NCBI GenBank assembly: GCA_963693085.1
Contig: OY856411.1
Location: 1,351,927,550-1,351,991,549, forward strand
From: Alisma plantago-aquatica
Lineage: Eukaryota > Streptophyta > Magnoliopsida > Alismatales > Alismataceae
Reading direction: 5' to 3'
DNA length: 64,000 nt
The position numbers were made by a program, and so were the translations under genes. The notes beneath the pieces were generated by a model. The model saw only the letters and a list, made by a program, of their open reading frames with translations. It was not told the DNA's origin and did not search any database. Positions 36,991 to 51,011 of the stretch are shown here, piece by piece; positions within the stretch are counted from its first letter, which is position 1; every line of letters begins with the position of its first letter.

Positions 36991-38663
36991 TGTTAACATC
37001 AGTTTTGATGCATATTTCATAGTCTTTTTCGTAATAAAAATTATTAGAATTAGTGTTTAGATGTTTAGTTTTGTTCATTTTATCTTCAATTTACCAAATT
37101 CCTAGTTTTTATTAAGTCTTTTTGCAGTTTTAAGAAATTCTGTGTAAAATTGTCAAGATCAATTGTTTAACCATCGATGCTCAAAAGTAATTGACAAAAC
37201 ACTACAAGTTTCCACTAGTCATCGACCTCTTTGGTCGACATCCCCATCAAGCTCCAACCTATACAGTAGGAGGGTCGACAAACTCACTAAGTGATCATTG
37301 ACTAACTCAACTCATCGACATTAACGTCAATAAATTTCCATTGCTTTCATGAGCATCGATCGCAACTGTCGACATTTCTATCGACAGAGCAACCCTCAAT
37401 GCCTTGATTAAGATTAGATGTCAATCATCCTGTCAACATACAACCATCAATCCCATGAAGATTGATGAAGACTTGTCGAGCGATCACCTCATTGACCCTC
37501 AAGGTCGATGGGAGGAAGATAAAGAGTCCACACCACATGGACTAATCAAAGATTTGCAAAGAACAAGTCAAATCTTATAAATAGTCCCCTAAGGTGTCAC
37601 TTTGAGGCATATTTGATTTTAGAGTCAACAAGTTAGAAGGTTGCCACCAAGTTTAGAATCTAAGACTAGAGTCATCGACCAATCTAGTGTCATCGACCTA
37701 GCTGACCATTGAACCCTAACCTTGTCATTCAATCCACTTCCCTCGACGAATCGATGGACATGCTTGTGTCAAGTTTGAATCAAAGGGTAGAATGGAGCCT
37801 TCGACCTCTGGTCGTCGACAGCCAGCCGTCGACCTCTGAGTCAGAGCAAGCGATAAGTTGGTAGATCCATCACTCGATCTACCTTTGTATCAACCTCTTC
37901 CCTCTCTTTTCTTTATAATGAATTGTTCAAAATGTAATCCATTTCTTTTCTATGCTATGAGTGGCTAAATTCCATAACTTGGGTTGGGAGTAGCCGTTAG
38001 GCCCTCCCGACCATGTAATTGTTCATTCTTCTATTTTATGACATATGTTCTTACAAGTTTTGTTTCCATACTCCTATTTTAATCTGTCACATGTTGAATA
38101 GCTACCTTCTTGTGATGACTGATATGGATTTCTTCGAGAGAATGACTTCATTTAGATATGGAGTATAGATTAGTAACGAGAAACAAGAGTGAATAGTTAC
38201 TATAACAAAAGTCATACAATTATTATTGATTCTTTGGTTATTAACTTGGGAGAGAGAAAATGTTTGAATAAAAATCTACCTAGATCTCGAGAGATGGAAG
38301 GAGTAGATATCTTTTATGACTATTTGCAAAACAAGTTAAGAATATATATAATTTAGAAGTGAAGGTTTTATGTAGTTGTAGTTGGTATGAATGGTAAAAC
38401 CCAATCTAGGTTCCTTCTTTTATCATTTCACAACTTTATTTCTTCTTTTCAATTTTCTATAACTTAGATTTACTGCTTGATTAGATTAATTCATTCCTTA
38501 ACTAGGACTCCCATTTCACTTATTTGATTCGACTAAACTAATTCAAGACCATTCGTTCTAATTTTGTTATTCTCCTTGTCCTTTCTTTTGACCCCACACT
38601 ACTACAAAGACTCTATATTGAGTTGTGGGAATCTCTTATAGTCGGGTATAAATTTAAAGTCCA
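36991..38663 (+). mobile_element. 3' LTR of the Athila element
   Basis: It starts TGTTAACATCAG right after the polypurine tract. A TATAAATAG box lies near 37577-37585. U3 carries a dense set of TCGACC/GGTCGA motifs (37190-37850), and the end region has CTTTTGACCCCACACTACTACAAAG, typical of Athila LTR ends. The right limit near 38663 is inferred; no 5' partner survives in the window to define it or the target duplication. Confidence 0.65.
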
Positions 38664-38699
38664 ATATCTTTGACTAGACAATCGTGTTCATAGTTTTGA

Positions 38700-40200
38700 A
38701 CCATGAAAAAGAGCGATCAATGGTCCACTTGCATTAATATCTATGATTCTAATAAGTCACTTTCTCTCCCACAGTTACTAATGAATGGTGTTTTTATAAT
38801 CTTTCTCGGTAAATAGGAACCACATATATCTATTGATTTAAAAGCAAAAGAGTCTAGATACCCATATTTATAGAGTTTAGAAATTTTTTGCTCATTTATG
38901 TGACCTAGACCACAGTTCCAAAGATAAGTTTTGTTTGAGTCATCATGTTTTCACTTCTTAGTATTTATGTTATATGCATGTGTCTTCAGTTCTAATAGTT
39001 AGAGACCATATGACATTGGGAATATGACATAGAATATCTCATCTCTTTAATTTCTATTCTTTATTACAAATTCAAAACCATTATTGTCCAAACAAGATAC
39101 AAAAATAATGTTTTTGTTGATGGTAGGTACATAATAGTAGTTGTCTAACTCTGTTACAAACACGCTAGGCATAAACAAACTATATGTGCCTAAATCTGTG
39201 ATAACAACTTTTTTTCCATTAGCTACTCTTAGATTCATCTCTACCTTTAGTAAGGGTTTACTTCTTTTTAGATCATGCATATTAGATTATATGTATGATC
39301 CACACACGGTATCCAATATCCAAGATGAAGAATTAGATAAGGTTATCTCTATAACATATATACCTAAACTAGATATCTAGATTCCATCATTTTTCTTCTT
39401 TAGTTACTCAAGGTAAAGAGGTCCATTTCTTTTCTCATGTCCAGATTGATGAAAATGATGAAAATTGCCTTCCTTGATTACTCCTCATTTCACTTTAAGT
39501 GCAGAAGACTTAGACTTTTTCCTATATTTAGAATTCTTCTTAGCTTTTCCCTTACTCTTTCCTTTATTGAACATAAACATGGAATTTCATTTGTCTTTCT
39601 TCATTTGAGTCTTATCCGTTTTCAACAAGCCAAGAAACTCTAACAATATTCAAATGAAATTGTTCATGTTATGGTTCATGACAAACTGGCTGTGTGATTC
39701 TGGAAGATTACATCAACGACCAACTCTTGGCCTACGGGAAATCCACATCTCTATGGGGTTTTTATATACCCAATCAACCTAAGTACATGGGGCTCAACTA
39801 GATCATCTTTAGTCATGTTGCACTTAAATATGGCCTTGGAGACATCATACTTCTGTTGCCTTGCTTGCTCTTGGAACATATTCATGAGATGTTTGAACAT
39901 ATCTAGAACTACTATGTTCTTATGTTGCTTCTAGAGCTCATGATTTATGGATCATAGCATGAGCAACTCGACATGAACAATGTTATTGGCATGCTTATGA
40001 TAAACATTCCTTTCTACTAAAGGTGCATTCAGAGTTGGTTTCTTTAGTTCTGGTGTTTCTAAGACATAGAGCTTACAACCAGGAGTGAGAACAATTCTCA
40101 ATATCCTATATCAGCCATGGAAGTTATTCACATTCAACTTTTCTTTCTCAAAGACTAATTTCTATGAGAAGCTGATATTCATGTTTGCCATTTTATCTAC
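38700..40200 (-). pseudogene. Copia gag-protease-preintegrase fragment
   Basis: Read on the minus strand: gag from about 40200 (KLNVNNFHG, then KLYVLETPELKKPTLNAP and FEQQARQQKYDVSKAIFKCNMTK-like sequence), a lysine/glycine-rich linker with a degraded knuckle (39600-39430), a protease-region fragment (SSWILDT near 39320), and the GAG-pre-integrase block. The latter includes the frame 39047-39280 (LRVANGKKVVITDLGTYSLF) and LGHINEQKISKLYKYGYLDSF near 38900. It stops at the start of the integrase core, beside the Athila LTR end. Numerous stops. It appears to be a Copia element cut off at its 3' half. Confidence 0.7.
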
Positions 40201-40602
40201 AAAGAAAACATTTACATGAGTCAAATTTTATTTGAAGTTAATTTGAATTGATGATATTAATTTGGCCTTTAATAAATAATGTTCCTACTTTTTTATTGAA
40301 CTACCTCACTATAATTTGAAATATTGTAGTGAGCAATCTTCTAGTGAGCCAAGATCAATAATACATTAAGTTATGAGTCAACTTTGGTTGACCACTGACA
40401 ACTTACAATTTAGGTAGGTAATAATTACCAATTACACATAATGTGTTTCTTGAAATAGATGATTGCACAACTCCTTGTCATAGATTATGTTACGAGTATA
40501 TGTCATCTTTATGTCTCTCGGTATTTAATCCTATCAAGAACACCTAGTCAAGTTCAACCTGAAGGTCTATACAATAAGATATGGATCCTAGTTTGGCAGA
40601 AC
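40201..40602. other. unassigned AT-rich stretch (5' side of the Copia fragment)
   Basis: It lies upstream of the minus-strand Copia gag, where its leader and 5' LTR would be expected. I see no clear primer-binding site or LTR terminus. It contains the left target for the solo LTR at 40608. Confidence 0.35.
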
Positions 40603-40607
40603 CACAT

Positions 40608-43600
40608 TGTAACATACTGAACTCCACTATGTACCTCTTTGTACCATTTTCTATAAGTTTTGTCCTTCATTTTCGTTCCATGTGTCTTTGGACTTGATTT
40701 AGTGGAATTATGATGGTTATTGGATAAATGTTTCCCATATATTCTTAATATATGGGCCTAGTATAAGGGAAATAAGAGAAAATCCGAATTTTATATAAAG
40801 GAGAAGATAAATGCAATAATTAAAGGTAATATGGGAATTAATGGGTAAAGAAGATAATTAGAAAGATATTGCACCAAAGTTATAATTGGAAACCCATCAG
40901 GATAATTTGACACTCAAATTCGTTTTCTTGACCAAAAAGTAACTTAAGGGCCAAGTATCATGTAAAGTGGAACATAAATGTAAATATTAATGTCATTATC
41001 AAAATAAAATAGGAAATAGGCCAAAAAAGTGAAATAAAATACTTAATGCTCTCAAATTAGAAAAATAACTCCAAATTCGTATTCTAAACATGAAAATAAG
41101 CCTTTGGGCAAATTTGCAACTAAGTTGAATAATGTGTGAATATTGAGTAAAATAGGAGAGAGAAAGTGTGTAGAATCTTCTATTTATTTAATAAATAAAT
41201 AAATAATCTTAAATTGTAAAGATAATTACAAAATCGTGTTCTAATTCATTAAGGAGACTTATTGGTGAAGTTACACCAATTTTAGATAATGTTATCATCT
41301 CTTTTAAAGGAGGAAAGAGAAAATGATATATTAATTATTTAACCTATCAAACTTCTCCAAAAGGAAAAAATAACTCCATATTTGGATTCTACATGTCAAA
41401 ATAAATCAGAATATAAAATTTGGTAATTTTTGGATAATGTTTGAGCCTCTAAATGAAGAGAGAGAAAAACATTTAGGAATTAAATGACACTTTGGTCGAA
41501 TTTTAATGTAACAAGGAAATATCTCCTTATCCCATCTGTGAGATTGGACGGCCCAAGATCCTTCGCGGACCTGAGTTCACTGATCTGACGACCAACAGTC
41601 GTCTTCTTCCTCTAAACGTAAAAGGCAACAGGTTCATTGCTTCTCAAATTTTCAAATCAATATATCCGGAGATATACTCGATGGATTTTGCTAATTTTTG
41701 TTTCATTGGATTCTACATTGGATTCCACATTGTTTTATCTCAAAGAATTTAGGTTTTGGTTAATATTCGAGGAACGCCCAACTTGGGCGCCACCACCCTC
41801 TACCTCCTCCTAGTCCAACCCTAACTCGGGGTCCCTTGCCTATATATATCTATGCCCCTAGGACCGCCATCACCTTAGCATCTCGCTTGTGCCTTCAATT
41901 TCGAGTTTCATGGACATCTCGAACACCACCTAGCTGCCATTTTCCCCTACTCTTGTGGCACCTCTCGTATTCAGCTCTCTTCGTCTCCGTTCAATTACAA
42001 GGTACCAACAGATTCAGCTCTCCTTCCTCTTTCTTTCGAGTACCTAAACACGAGATTTCGTGGTGTATTGTGATTTTGCCCAAAATGAGCCCAAGCAAGC
42101 TGCTCGTGGCTTGTTGCCTTAGAACGGGGAGGAAGACGATCCTTTTTTGTGAGTTTTTATGCCCTTGCCCTTCGCGCCTCCTTCCTCTTTCTCTGTCTGC
42201 GCAAAGGGCATCCTTGTCCTTTTGTTCCTTGTCCCGCCTTTGACCAGACGTGGACCGCGGCCCACACGATAGGAGCGAGGAGCCAAGTCACAGAGACGCA
42301 GGCCCCTTCTCTCTCTCTCGCTAGCTCTCTCTCACACGCTGTGCCTACATGGCACTCTCTGATTGGTCAAAACAAAATATTTTCTATACATTATTCCAAT
42401 GGTCAAAAATTAAAAACAAATAGTGTTTTGAAATCAGGAAGACAAGATCTAATCATTAAAAATGTTTTTGAGTTTTGATTTTGATGTTTGCAAAAACGTA
42501 TTTTTAGAGTCGATTTAATTAACTAAAAATCACCAAAATTAACCCTAAAAGTCCATATCTTCAAAATATACAATATTATATGTTATCTTGATCAGAAAAC
42601 CCTAACTAAGATGATGGTGAGGTTTTTAGAGTCTAATTTGACGGTTTGCATGAAAAGTTAGTAATATTTGGGTTTTCAATCTTTAATGAGTATATATAAT
42701 TCTAATTCATAGATCTAATGATGAATTAGGGAAAGGGGGTTCTGATTTCATGTGAAGGGTTGGAAAGAGGGTTCTAGAACACTTGAGGCTAAGGTATGTG
42801 CATCTACCCCCTTCAGTTGGGAAATTTTATACCAATACCCATATTCCCTAATGAGGCTTAATCTGAACTAATTCTTGATTCTTGAAACCTAAATTGTTTA
42901 TTGCCTCAAAATTAGTTGTAGTATTATCTTGTTTGGGTTTTCATACCCCACTGCCATGTTATTTAAATATTTTGCTTAATCTTGCCATAACTCTTTTACT
43001 AGCATGTAGTTATATGTTCTATTTAATTGTAAAGTAGTGGTACTTATGTACAACCACCCACAGAGGGCATGTATGTAATCGCCCTAGGGGAATGTTTATA
43101 ATTCACCCCATTATATTATAGGTGACTGGGAATGTCTTATTCTCCCCTCACCTAAGGTTAGAGGTCCGGTAGGTGCCTCAACCCTACTTAGTTAGGTAGA
43201 CATATTAATTTACATGCAAAACCCTTATTTACTTTTGTTATTGGCAAGTTTCATTATATAAAGCCTCATACTCTTGATGTCTCCCTTTTTAATAAATCTC
43301 TAGCCTATTTTACTTGTTACAACTTTCTTGTCACTTTTAGAATAATCTTGTAACACATATTTTTCTCTCTTTTCATCTTGTTGGGTGTCTTCCCAACAAC
43401 CCAGGTGTCGGTGTTGAGCAAGGAGAAGGATAAGCTTGAAGGAAGTTTCTCCCATGAGTTGATCTTTAGTGTTTGGAAAGGATGGCTAGGTTTCTATAGC
43501 TAGATCCTATTTATCTTATCTTTTCTTTTAGAAATCATTCATGTAGTAAACAATAAAAGCCACGTGAAGGCTTGTTATTTCTTTATTTCTGCTGCTATTG

Positions 43601-43742
43601 ACATTTTATTATGTATCTGGAATCATACTTATTTACTTGTAATATTATGCAATCATCCTCAAAGTCTCTAAATTTTGGTTAAAATTGTGGATGTTTGTAT
43701 TTCCTTTAAATTTTAGTAAAGAGGTGATATCGCCTCTTTACA
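40608..43742 (+). mobile_element. solo Ty3/gypsy-type LTR (3135 bp) with target duplication
   Basis: It begins TGTAACATACTGAAC and ends TTTACA, flanked by identical CACAT 5-mers (40603-40607 and 43743-43747). A TATATATAT box near 41840-41850 is followed by a CT/GC-rich leader (41760-42350), and an AATAAA signal lies near 43543, which supports plus orientation. The last bases form a 24 bp near-palindrome (43717-43740). No internal region remains. The frames at 41836-42478 lie in the GC-rich leader and match nothing I recognise. Confidence 0.85.
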
Positions 43743-43843
43743 CACATAGTATTATCATACTTCACCAAGATAGACATTGCATCATGCTTTTATGTGACCA
43801 CACATAGTTGATCAAAGTTTTTATGCATATTACACAATGGAAG

Positions 43844-46166
43844 TGTCGCACCCCAATCTCGCATTAACCACAAACCACAAGATTAGTGCGCGACAGGATG
43901 GAATTTACACACAAACCAACCACTCATCACATTTTTAAACAAATAAAGACATTTAAATGATAACCAAATTTAAGCTGTAAACAAAACTAAACAAACTGCA
44001 AAAGCATTTCTATTAAACTGACAGAAGATACAAGCAAAGTCTTCAGCATATTACATTGTTTAACATAAAGTAAAGCATAAAAGTTAATTTACATCTTTAA
44101 TACACATTTGCCTTACATACTCTCTCTCACCCACTCCATGTCCCAAGGGTCGAGGGGAAAGGACTAAGAGACCTCTAACTAGACTAACTACAAACCTTCT
44201 ATAGACTAGGCGTTAGGATGAAACGATCCTTCCGATTCCTGTTGCTGATGCTGACCTGAAAATGTTTGAGTAGAGGTATGAGCCTACTCGCTCAGTGAAT
44301 AGCATTTCACTTAGCTATCACTAAACAACTCATTAGATTTATAAAATTGAAATAAAACATAAGTGCAGTACAAGCAGGGCAGTTCTAATGACATAGCAGA
44401 TTTACAGATAATAATCACATTCTTATGCAACAATAGATATTTTAAATAAATAAACAGATGTATAGAATTGGCACAAAAGTTCGAATATATTAATTTACTG
44501 TGATCTTATATGTTTACATATTTATATTATTATGCCCTAATCATATGCAGTGTACTCTGCATATAAAGATCTGTAGCGAACTACAGTCCCACTGTACAAG
44601 ACTTACCGACACACCCGGGAAATGCTAAGTCTGACTATCAGCCCTGGTCTGCTGTAGGACTCTCAGGCTCATCGGCCTTCAGGCTCATCGGCCTCACTGT
44701 ACTCTCAAAAGAGTGAACTCTAGACTCCTCCTCAAACCTGAGCACACAGGCGGAGAGTCTTACCGGGTTACCACCGTGACATCGCACGGGTTGTTGTTGA
44801 ATAACCCCTATTTACTCCAGTGCCACCGTGACATCGCACGCGTTGTTGTTGAACACTGCCTTTCCATCCTCGTGCCACCGTGACATCGCACGCGTTGATG
44901 TTGAACACGAGTTTCACCCCCCTGGTGCAGACCTCTCAAAGGGGTTCTATGGTGTTAGGGCACCTAAGTCTATTAACTGATTTAACATTTAAACAATTAA
45001 ACAGGAAAATCACATTTCATACTTATTTCACATTCTGAACATCTCTTTTAAACTCATATATATATCATTGTCATCTTTAAACATGACTCAATACCACTTA
45101 TTCAAATTCATTGCTAATCAACCATCTTTATTCAGCATATGCATTACAACTGTAAAATAGGATATTCCATCTTTTTCATCAATCATATTCCGTATCTCAA
45201 GTTCTATTGAATCTATAATAAGCTATTGTATGTGCTAAGCTGTTTAGAAGTTATACCAACTGATATTAAAGCAATTAAGCACTTAAATTGAGTTAAATAA
45301 TGATTTCTGAATGAACTGCCACTCACTACTCAGAAACTCGACCGATTGGTCGAAAACTCGACCGATCACTGCACAACTCGACCGATCAACCTGTTGTTCG
45401 GTTCCTGCTCAAGAAAACTCGACCGAATCACATATAACTCGACCGAACGGCGAACAGACTGAAAACCTAAACCGACCTGCTGATGTCGATTTCAATCGAA
45501 TCAGCGGGTAAAACTATAGATTTGTGCAGCAAATCACCTGCAAAAGATGCGTACACCCTCAAACTAACTGTAGGAGAGGAGAAGAACGAACTAGGGCTGC
45601 TCTTCGCGCCCTATCTTTCTCCTAGCCGCCGCTGCTGCTAGCGCAGCTCCTGTTGCAAGCATAGCTCCGGCTACCGCTGGTTCAGCTGGCGAAGAAGAAC
45701 GGTAAGGCGGGGAATGGAGGCCGCAACTGCTGGCCGGAACCAAGCTAGGGCTCCAAATCGCCTTCTCTCCCAGATCTCTCTCTCTTTCCCTCTCAAGCGA
45801 CGAAGAGAAGAAACGCTCTGTGTTTCTCTCGTTTCTGATAAATGAAACGAGTAAAGGGGAAAGAAAGGATAAGAAGGGAAAACCTAGGGACCAAAACATA
45901 AAGTCCGAGAACTTTCAAAAATTACAAACGGGTCCCTACAAGCCCAAAAACATGCAACTTTTGACTCGAAGGTCGGATTCAAATGATTTCTCTGGCAACG
46001 CTTCAAGCGTAAGATCCTACACGTTTTAAGGTCTAGGATTCACACTAAGCACATATCATATCCGTTATAAACATTATTAACAAAAACAAGCTTGCAGCTT
46101 AGCAAAGCAGCTAAAACACATGCTTAGCAGCATACTTACAGGTTAAGCTCGACGCGGGTCGTAACA
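43844..46166 (-). repeat. 3' LTR of the intact Tekay element
   Basis: Plus-strand ends are TGTCGCACC and GTCGTAACA. It contains three 52 bp repeats, with CCACCGTGACATCGCAC starting at 44771, 44823 and 44875, and five AACTCGACCGA motifs at 45334-45450. A GC-rich leader segment lies at 45590-45800. Confidence 0.95.
44771..44926. repeat. three-copy 52 bp tandem repeat in the Tekay LTR
   Basis: Copies start at 44771, 44823 and 44875 with a core CCACCGTGACATCGCACGCGTTGTTGTTGAA. The same array is present in the other LTR at 51939, 51991 and 52043. Confidence 0.85.
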
Positions 46167-46181
46167 ATTCCTCTTTCCCTT
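46167..46181 (-). promoter_or_regulatory. polypurine tract of the intact Tekay element
   Basis: AAGGGAAAGAGGAAT on the minus strand, directly abutting the 3' LTR. Confidence 0.85.
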
Positions 46182-46204
46182 ATAAGAATTTCGTCCCGAA
46201 ATTC

Positions 46205-49200
46205 CTAGAAGAGAAAAGGAAACTTGCCACACATCTCAGACTCTAGCTCCCACGTAGCTTCTTCAAGATTATGATTCCTCCACAAAACCTTCACTAAAGG
46301 TATCTCGCGGTTCTTAAGCTTTTTGATTCGGTGATCAACTATCTGCACTGGTCCTTCAACATAGGACACATCTGTTCTAAGCTGTGCCGGTTCTGGATCT
46401 AAAATCTTTTCTGTACCGGGATGACACTTTTTCAGCATAGACACATGAAACACATCATGAAGATTTGCCAACTCAGATGGCAAATCCAACCTGTAAGCTA
46501 CAGGTCCAATCCTCTCAACAATAGGATATGGCCCTATATACCTAGGGGTCAACTTACCCCTCTTACCAAACCTTAGCACTCCCTTCCACAGTGAAACCTT
46601 CAGATAAACCTCATCACCAACCTCAAACTCAAGAGGTCGACGTCGTCTCTCTGCATAACTTTTCTGTCTGTCCTGAGCAGCTTTCAACTGATCCCTGATC
46701 ACAGATATCTTCTCTGTAGTTATATCAACTATCTCAGGTCCAAGAATTTCTTTCTCACCAACCTCGTACCAACAGACTAGCGATCTACACTTCCTACCAT
46801 ATAGAGCTTCATATGAGGCCATTCCAAGACTAGAATGGTAGTTGTTATTATATGCAAACTCCATCAGGCTTAAGTGTTCTTCCCAGTTACCTCTGAACTG
46901 CAGAATGCATGCTCTCAGCATGTCTTCAAGAGTCTGAATGGTCCTCTCAGATTGACCATCTGTCTGCGGGTGAAATGTTGTACTGAACTTCAGCCTTGTG
47001 CCCAACGCACGATGTAACTGATTCCATAATCTGGATGTAAACTTTGGATCTCTGTCAGAAATAATGGAAACTGGAATCCCATGTAATCTGATTACCTCAT
47101 CCACATAAACTTTGGCCAGCTTTGGAACGTCAAAGGTTGACTTGACAGGAAGAAAGTGAGCAGACTTAGTTAGTCTATCCACAATCACCCATATCGAGTC
47201 CGAACCCCTAGGCATCCTGGGTAACCCTACCACAAAGTCCATCGTGATGTGTTCCCATTTCCATTCTGGTATAGGAAGCGACTGCAAGGTACCAGCAGGT
47301 TTCTGATGCTCAGCTTTAACCTGCTGACACACCCCACATCTAGCCACGTATTCAGCCACATCCTTCTTCATACCAGACCACCAATACAGCTCTTTGAGGT
47401 TCATGTACATCTTTGTGTTACCTGGATGCATAGCATACATAGAAGCATGCGCTTCTTCAAGAATTTGCTCTTTCAGCTCACTGTTCCCAGGTACACACAA
47501 CCTATCATGAAGATACAACACACCATCGTCAGAAAACCTGAATTCTGTTCTTTTACCTTCCGACATATCCTGCATAACCTGCCACAACTCATCATCACTC
47601 TTCTGCAACTCCTTAATCTGATCATAGAAAGTAGGTTTGACCTGCATCTGAGAAATCAACCCACTCTGTCCAGTCACATCTAAGTCTAAGTTCAACTTTC
47701 GCATATCTACAAGCAAGTCTCTCTTGAAACATGCCATATAAAATGCATCTGCTGTTGAACTTGACTTTCTACTCAAGGCATCTGCCACAACATTCGCTTT
47801 ACCAGGATGGTAATCGATTGTCACATCATAGTCTTTGATCAGCTCAAGGCATCTGCGTTGTCTCAAATTCAAATCTTTTTGAGTGAAGATATACTTCAGG
47901 CTCTTATGGTCCGTAAACACCTGACATGTCTCACCATACAGATAGTGACGCCATGTCTTAAGAGCATGAACTATAGCAGCCAATTCCAGATCATGAGTAG
48001 GGTAACTCTCTTCATTCTTCTTAAGCTGTCTAGATGCGTAAGCCACAACTTTGCCTTCTTGCATCAATACACAGCCCAAGCCTCTCCTAGAAGCATCGCA
48101 GAACACAGTATAACCCTTTTCTGCTTCTGGAAAAACCAACACTGGTGCTGAAGTCAACTTCCTCTTCAAGATCTGAAAACTTTTCTCACAGTTCTCAGAC
48201 CAAACAAATGGTGCATCCTTCCTCGTCAAGCGTGTCAAGGGTGATGCTAGCACACTGAAGTTCTGCATAAACCTTCTGTAATAGCCTGCTAATCCCAAGA
48301 AACTTCTAATCTCAGTAGGAGTCTTAGGCCGTTCCCACTGAAGCACAAAATTAAATTTCTTAGGATCAACACTAACTCCATCTCTCGAGATAACATGTCC
48401 AAGAAATGCTACCTCATCCAACCAGAACTCGCACTTGCTAAACTTAGCATACAACTGATGTTGCCTCAACAATTGCAACACTATTCTCAGGTGTTTCTCA
48501 TGCTGTATATCATTTCTGGAGTAGATCAGAATATCATCTATAAAGACTACAATAAACTGATCTAGGAACGGTTTGAAAATCCGATTCATCATATCCATAA
48601 AGGCTGCTGGGGCATTGGTCAGTCCAAACGACATGACCAGAAACTCATAATGCCCATACCTGGTTCTGAAAGCTGTCTTGGGAATACCAGAAGCCTTTAT
48701 TCTGAGCTGATGATATCCAGATCTCAAATCGATTTTAGAGAAGATCGTCACTCCACGCAACTGATCAAACAGATCATCTATTCTCGGCAAAGGATACTTG
48801 TTCTTAATAGTGATCTTGTTCAGTTGCCTGTAATCTATACAGAGACGCATGATACCATCCTTTTTCTTAACAAATAGGACTGGAGCACCCCACGGTGAAG
48901 AACTGGGTCTAATGAAACCCTTATCCAGCAACTCCTGCAACTGCACCTTGAGTTCCTTCAACTCTGCAGGTGCCATTCTATAGGCTGGCAGTGCTACTGG
49001 ATGACTACCTGGATATACCTGAATCTCAAAATCAATGTCTCTGACAGGAGGTAAGCCTGGTAATTCTTCTGGAAAAACATCAGAAAACTCACGAACCACA
49101 GGCACATCATAAACACTGGCGGTGCTCTTCTCTGCTCTGGTGTCAATCACATGAGCAAGGAACGCTTCACATCCTTTCTGTAGCATCTTATCAGCTACAG

Positions 49201-50872
49201 CAGCTGATACTATGCACGTAGGCAGAACTTTCCTGTCTCCAGTAAAGACACAAGAAAATTCACCTAGTTGAAAGGTAGCTTCCTTCTTCCAACAATTGAG
49301 TTGCACTCGATATGTCTCAAGACAATCCATACCCAAGATGACTTGAAAAGTATTGACATCCAGGGGTATGAGATTAGCAGCAAAGGTGTAACCTCCAAAA
49401 GATAACAAGCATCCGGGACAGAACTCAGTCAGAACTGTTGGTCCACCTAGTGGAACCCTCAACACTAACTCATCTACCAACCCTTGAGTTAACAGATTAA
49501 GTTCACCAACTAAAGAGCGTCGTATGAAAGAGTGAGTAGCACCCGGATCTATCAAAACTGAAACTGGTATACTATTAAACAAAAGCATCTCTCCTATAAT
49601 AACTTGTGAAGAGATTATACCTTCCTGAGGTGTCAAATAAAAGAAACGTGTTGAAGCTCTCCCTCTGCCACGTTGTCCTCTCTGACCACTCCTGCCACTA
49701 GGCGCTCCACCACCTCTAGACCCAGAAGCCACAGAAGAACTCGGAACATCATGGTACTGAGGCTGGAAAGCTTGCGATGCTGCTTGTCGAAGTTTAGGAC
49801 ATTCTTTTCTGAAATGTCCTACTTGTCCGCAGACAAAACAACTTGCACCCCAACACGGACCATAATGTAGTTTTCCACATTTGTCACATGGTGGTATCCC
49901 TTGTCCCTGGGGACCTGTCACTGACATAGACGACCCAGAAGACTGTCCACTAGCGGCACTGCCCCATCTCCCTGGGTTGTATCCCCCTCTGCCTCTAGAA
50001 GAAGCAACATCCTTAGATCTCTGTCTATTGAAACAACTAAAGCCACGTCCGAGTTTAGAAAAGAACCCTCTACCTCCACCTCTGTATCCACTACTGGACT
50101 GTCCTCTACTGAAATCTGTAGATCTTTTCTTAGACTCATGCACCTTATCAGCATTCACAGATTCTTCAACCTGTCTCGCAGCCTCAACAAACTCGCCAAA
50201 GTTCTCTATGTTCCTCCTACTAGTAGCAGAAACTGTATGCCGAATCTCTGGCCTCAGCCCTTCTTGAAACCTTCTGCATCTTTCTATGTTGTCGGGAACA
50301 AGCTGCGGACAGAAGTTTGCTAACCGGGTGAAAAGTGCTGCATACTCAGTAACTGTCATGTTCCCCTGCTTAATGTTCTGTAACTGCCTGATTTTCTCAT
50401 TAAGAAAAGTGGGTGGATAGAATTTCAGATGAAACTCCTCAGAGAAATCCTGCCAAGAAAGCTCTGTACCTCTCCTCTTTTCCTCCACACCACGCCACCA
50501 CAACTCTGCATCGCCTGTCAAAAGGTAGACTGCATGATTAATCTTCTTCTCTTCTGGAAGCTCCATCAGGCGAAAGACCTTCTCTATCTGTCTAAACCAT
50601 TCATCAGCCTCTGCTGGATCTGTAGTGCCACTAAACTCTGTGCCACCAAGCTTCTTCACAAGCTCATAAGATCGCATCAGATCCTTGCTGCTGGTAGAAG
50701 TAGAAGCTCGCCTATCAGCCTTGTACCTCTCTCTGGTTTCCAGAAACATCATGTACATCTGGGATGCTTCATCCACGTGGTCACCACCACCTGGACCCAA
50801 GTACAAAGGATTATGGCCAACATGACTCTCGGCCTGATCATCACGATCAAAGCCTCTTCCTGCCATCTGCAA
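46205..50872 (-). CDS. Gag-Pol polyprotein of a Tekay/Del chromovirus (intact)
   Basis: A 1555-residue open frame with all domains in chromovirus order. Gag lies at about 80-240. Two zinc knuckles follow: a short CX2CX3HX3C at 329-340 and CX2CX4HX4C at 345-358. The protease has DPGATHSF at 442-449. RT covers about 640-830 with the FIDD active site at 777-780. RNase H runs from about 920 to 1035 (D926, E963, D988, D1031). The integrase zinc region has H1142, H1149, C1179 and C1182; its core has D1212, D1273 and E1309. A chromodomain-like end at about 1500-1545 includes [16 protein letters not shown]. All catalytic residues expected for the family are present. The start is either the first ATG or the third codon (MAGRG), which matches the start of the decayed relative at 25869. 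Gag and Pol share one frame, as is common in this lineage. It is probably competent, though expression is not shown. Confidence 0.95.
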   Translation of the reverse strand: MQMAGRGFDRDDQAESHVGHNPLYLGPGGGDHVDEASQMYMMFLETRERYKADRRASTSTSSKDLMRSYELVKKLGGTEFSGTTDPAEADEWFRQIEKVFRLMELPEEKKINHAVYLLTGDAELWWRGVEEKRRGTELSWQDFSEEFHLKFYPPTFLNEKIRQLQNIKQGNMTVTEYAALFTRLANFCPQLVPDNIERCRRFQEGLRPEIRHTVSATSRRNIENFGEFVEAARQVEESVNADKVHESKKRSTDFSRGQSSSGYRGGGRGFFSKLGRGFSCFNRQRSKDVASSRGRGGYNPGRWGSAASGQSSGSSMSVTGPQGQGIPPCDKCGKLHYGPCWGASCFVCGQVGHFRKECPKLRQAASQAFQPQYHDVPSSSVASGSRGGGAPSGRSGQRGQRGRGRASTRFFYLTPQEGIISSQVIIGEMLLFNSIPVSVLIDPGATHSFIRRSLVGELNLLTQGLVDELVLRVPLGGPTVLTEFCPGCLLSFGGYTFAANLIPLDVNTFQVILGMDCLETYRVQLNCWKKEATFQLGEFSCVFTGDRKVLPTCIVSAAVADKMLQKGCEAFLAHVIDTRAEKSTASVYDVPVVREFSDVFPEELPGLPPVRDIDFEIQVYPGSHPVALPAYRMAPAELKELKVQLQELLDKGFIRPSSSPWGAPVLFVKKKDGIMRLCIDYRQLNKITIKNKYPLPRIDDLFDQLRGVTIFSKIDLRSGYHQLRIKASGIPKTAFRTRYGHYEFLVMSFGLTNAPAAFMDMMNRIFKPFLDQFIVVFIDDILIYSRNDIQHEKHLRIVLQLLRQHQLYAKFSKCEFWLDEVAFLGHVISRDGVSVDPKKFNFVLQWERPKTPTEIRSFLGLAGYYRRFMQNFSVLASPLTRLTRKDAPFVWSENCEKSFQILKRKLTSAPVLVFPEAEKGYTVFCDASRRGLGCVLMQEGKVVAYASRQLKKNEESYPTHDLELAAIVHALKTWRHYLYGETCQVFTDHKSLKYIFTQKDLNLRQRRCLELIKDYDVTIDYHPGKANVVADALSRKSSSTADAFYMACFKRDLLVDMRKLNLDLDVTGQSGLISQMQVKPTFYDQIKELQKSDDELWQVMQDMSEGKRTEFRFSDDGVLYLHDRLCVPGNSELKEQILEEAHASMYAMHPGNTKMYMNLKELYWWSGMKKDVAEYVARCGVCQQVKAEHQKPAGTLQSLPIPEWKWEHITMDFVVGLPRMPRGSDSIWVIVDRLTKSAHFLPVKSTFDVPKLAKVYVDEVIRLHGIPVSIISDRDPKFTSRLWNQLHRALGTRLKFSTTFHPQTDGQSERTIQTLEDMLRACILQFRGNWEEHLSLMEFAYNNNYHSSLGMASYEALYGRKCRSLVCWYEVGEKEILGPEIVDITTEKISVIRDQLKAAQDRQKSYAERRRRPLEFEVGDEVYLKVSLWKGVLRFGKRGKLTPRYIGPYPIVERIGPVAYRLDLPSELANLHDVFHVSMLKKCHPGTEKILDPEPAQLRTDVSYVEGPVQIVDHRIKKLKNREIPLVKVLWRNHNLEEATWELESEMCGKFPFLF

Positions 50873-50994
50873 TGATATAACAGAATATTTCCTATTAGAA
50901 AACTACAGATAGAAGAAAGACACCTAAACCTTAATCCTATTGGTCTCTTATCGTCCCCTGACTTGGACTCTGAGTAACTATGTACTCAACCTAA

Positions 50995-51006
50995 GCTCTG
51001 ATACCA
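50995..51006 (-). promoter_or_regulatory. primer-binding site, tRNA-iMet, perfect
   Basis: TGGTATCAGAGC on the minus strand, five bases from the 5' LTR, identical to the complement of the initiator tRNA-Met 3' end. Confidence 0.9.
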
Positions 51007-51011
51007 AAAAT

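Noticed and set aside
41836..42478. Plus-strand frames of 109 and 135 codons
   Set aside because: They lie in the GC/CT-rich leader of the solo LTR 40608-43742, with no recognised domain and no conserved partner.
45591..45899. 102-codon minus-strand frame in the Tekay LTR, also open in the other LTR (52759-53067)
   Set aside because: It is open in both copies only because the LTRs are young. The substitutions between copies in it mostly change amino acids, so there is no sign of protein constraint.
47249..50875. Multiple plus-strand frames of 65-148 codons opposite Gag-Pol
   Set aside because: Antisense shadows of the 1555-codon Gag-Pol frame.
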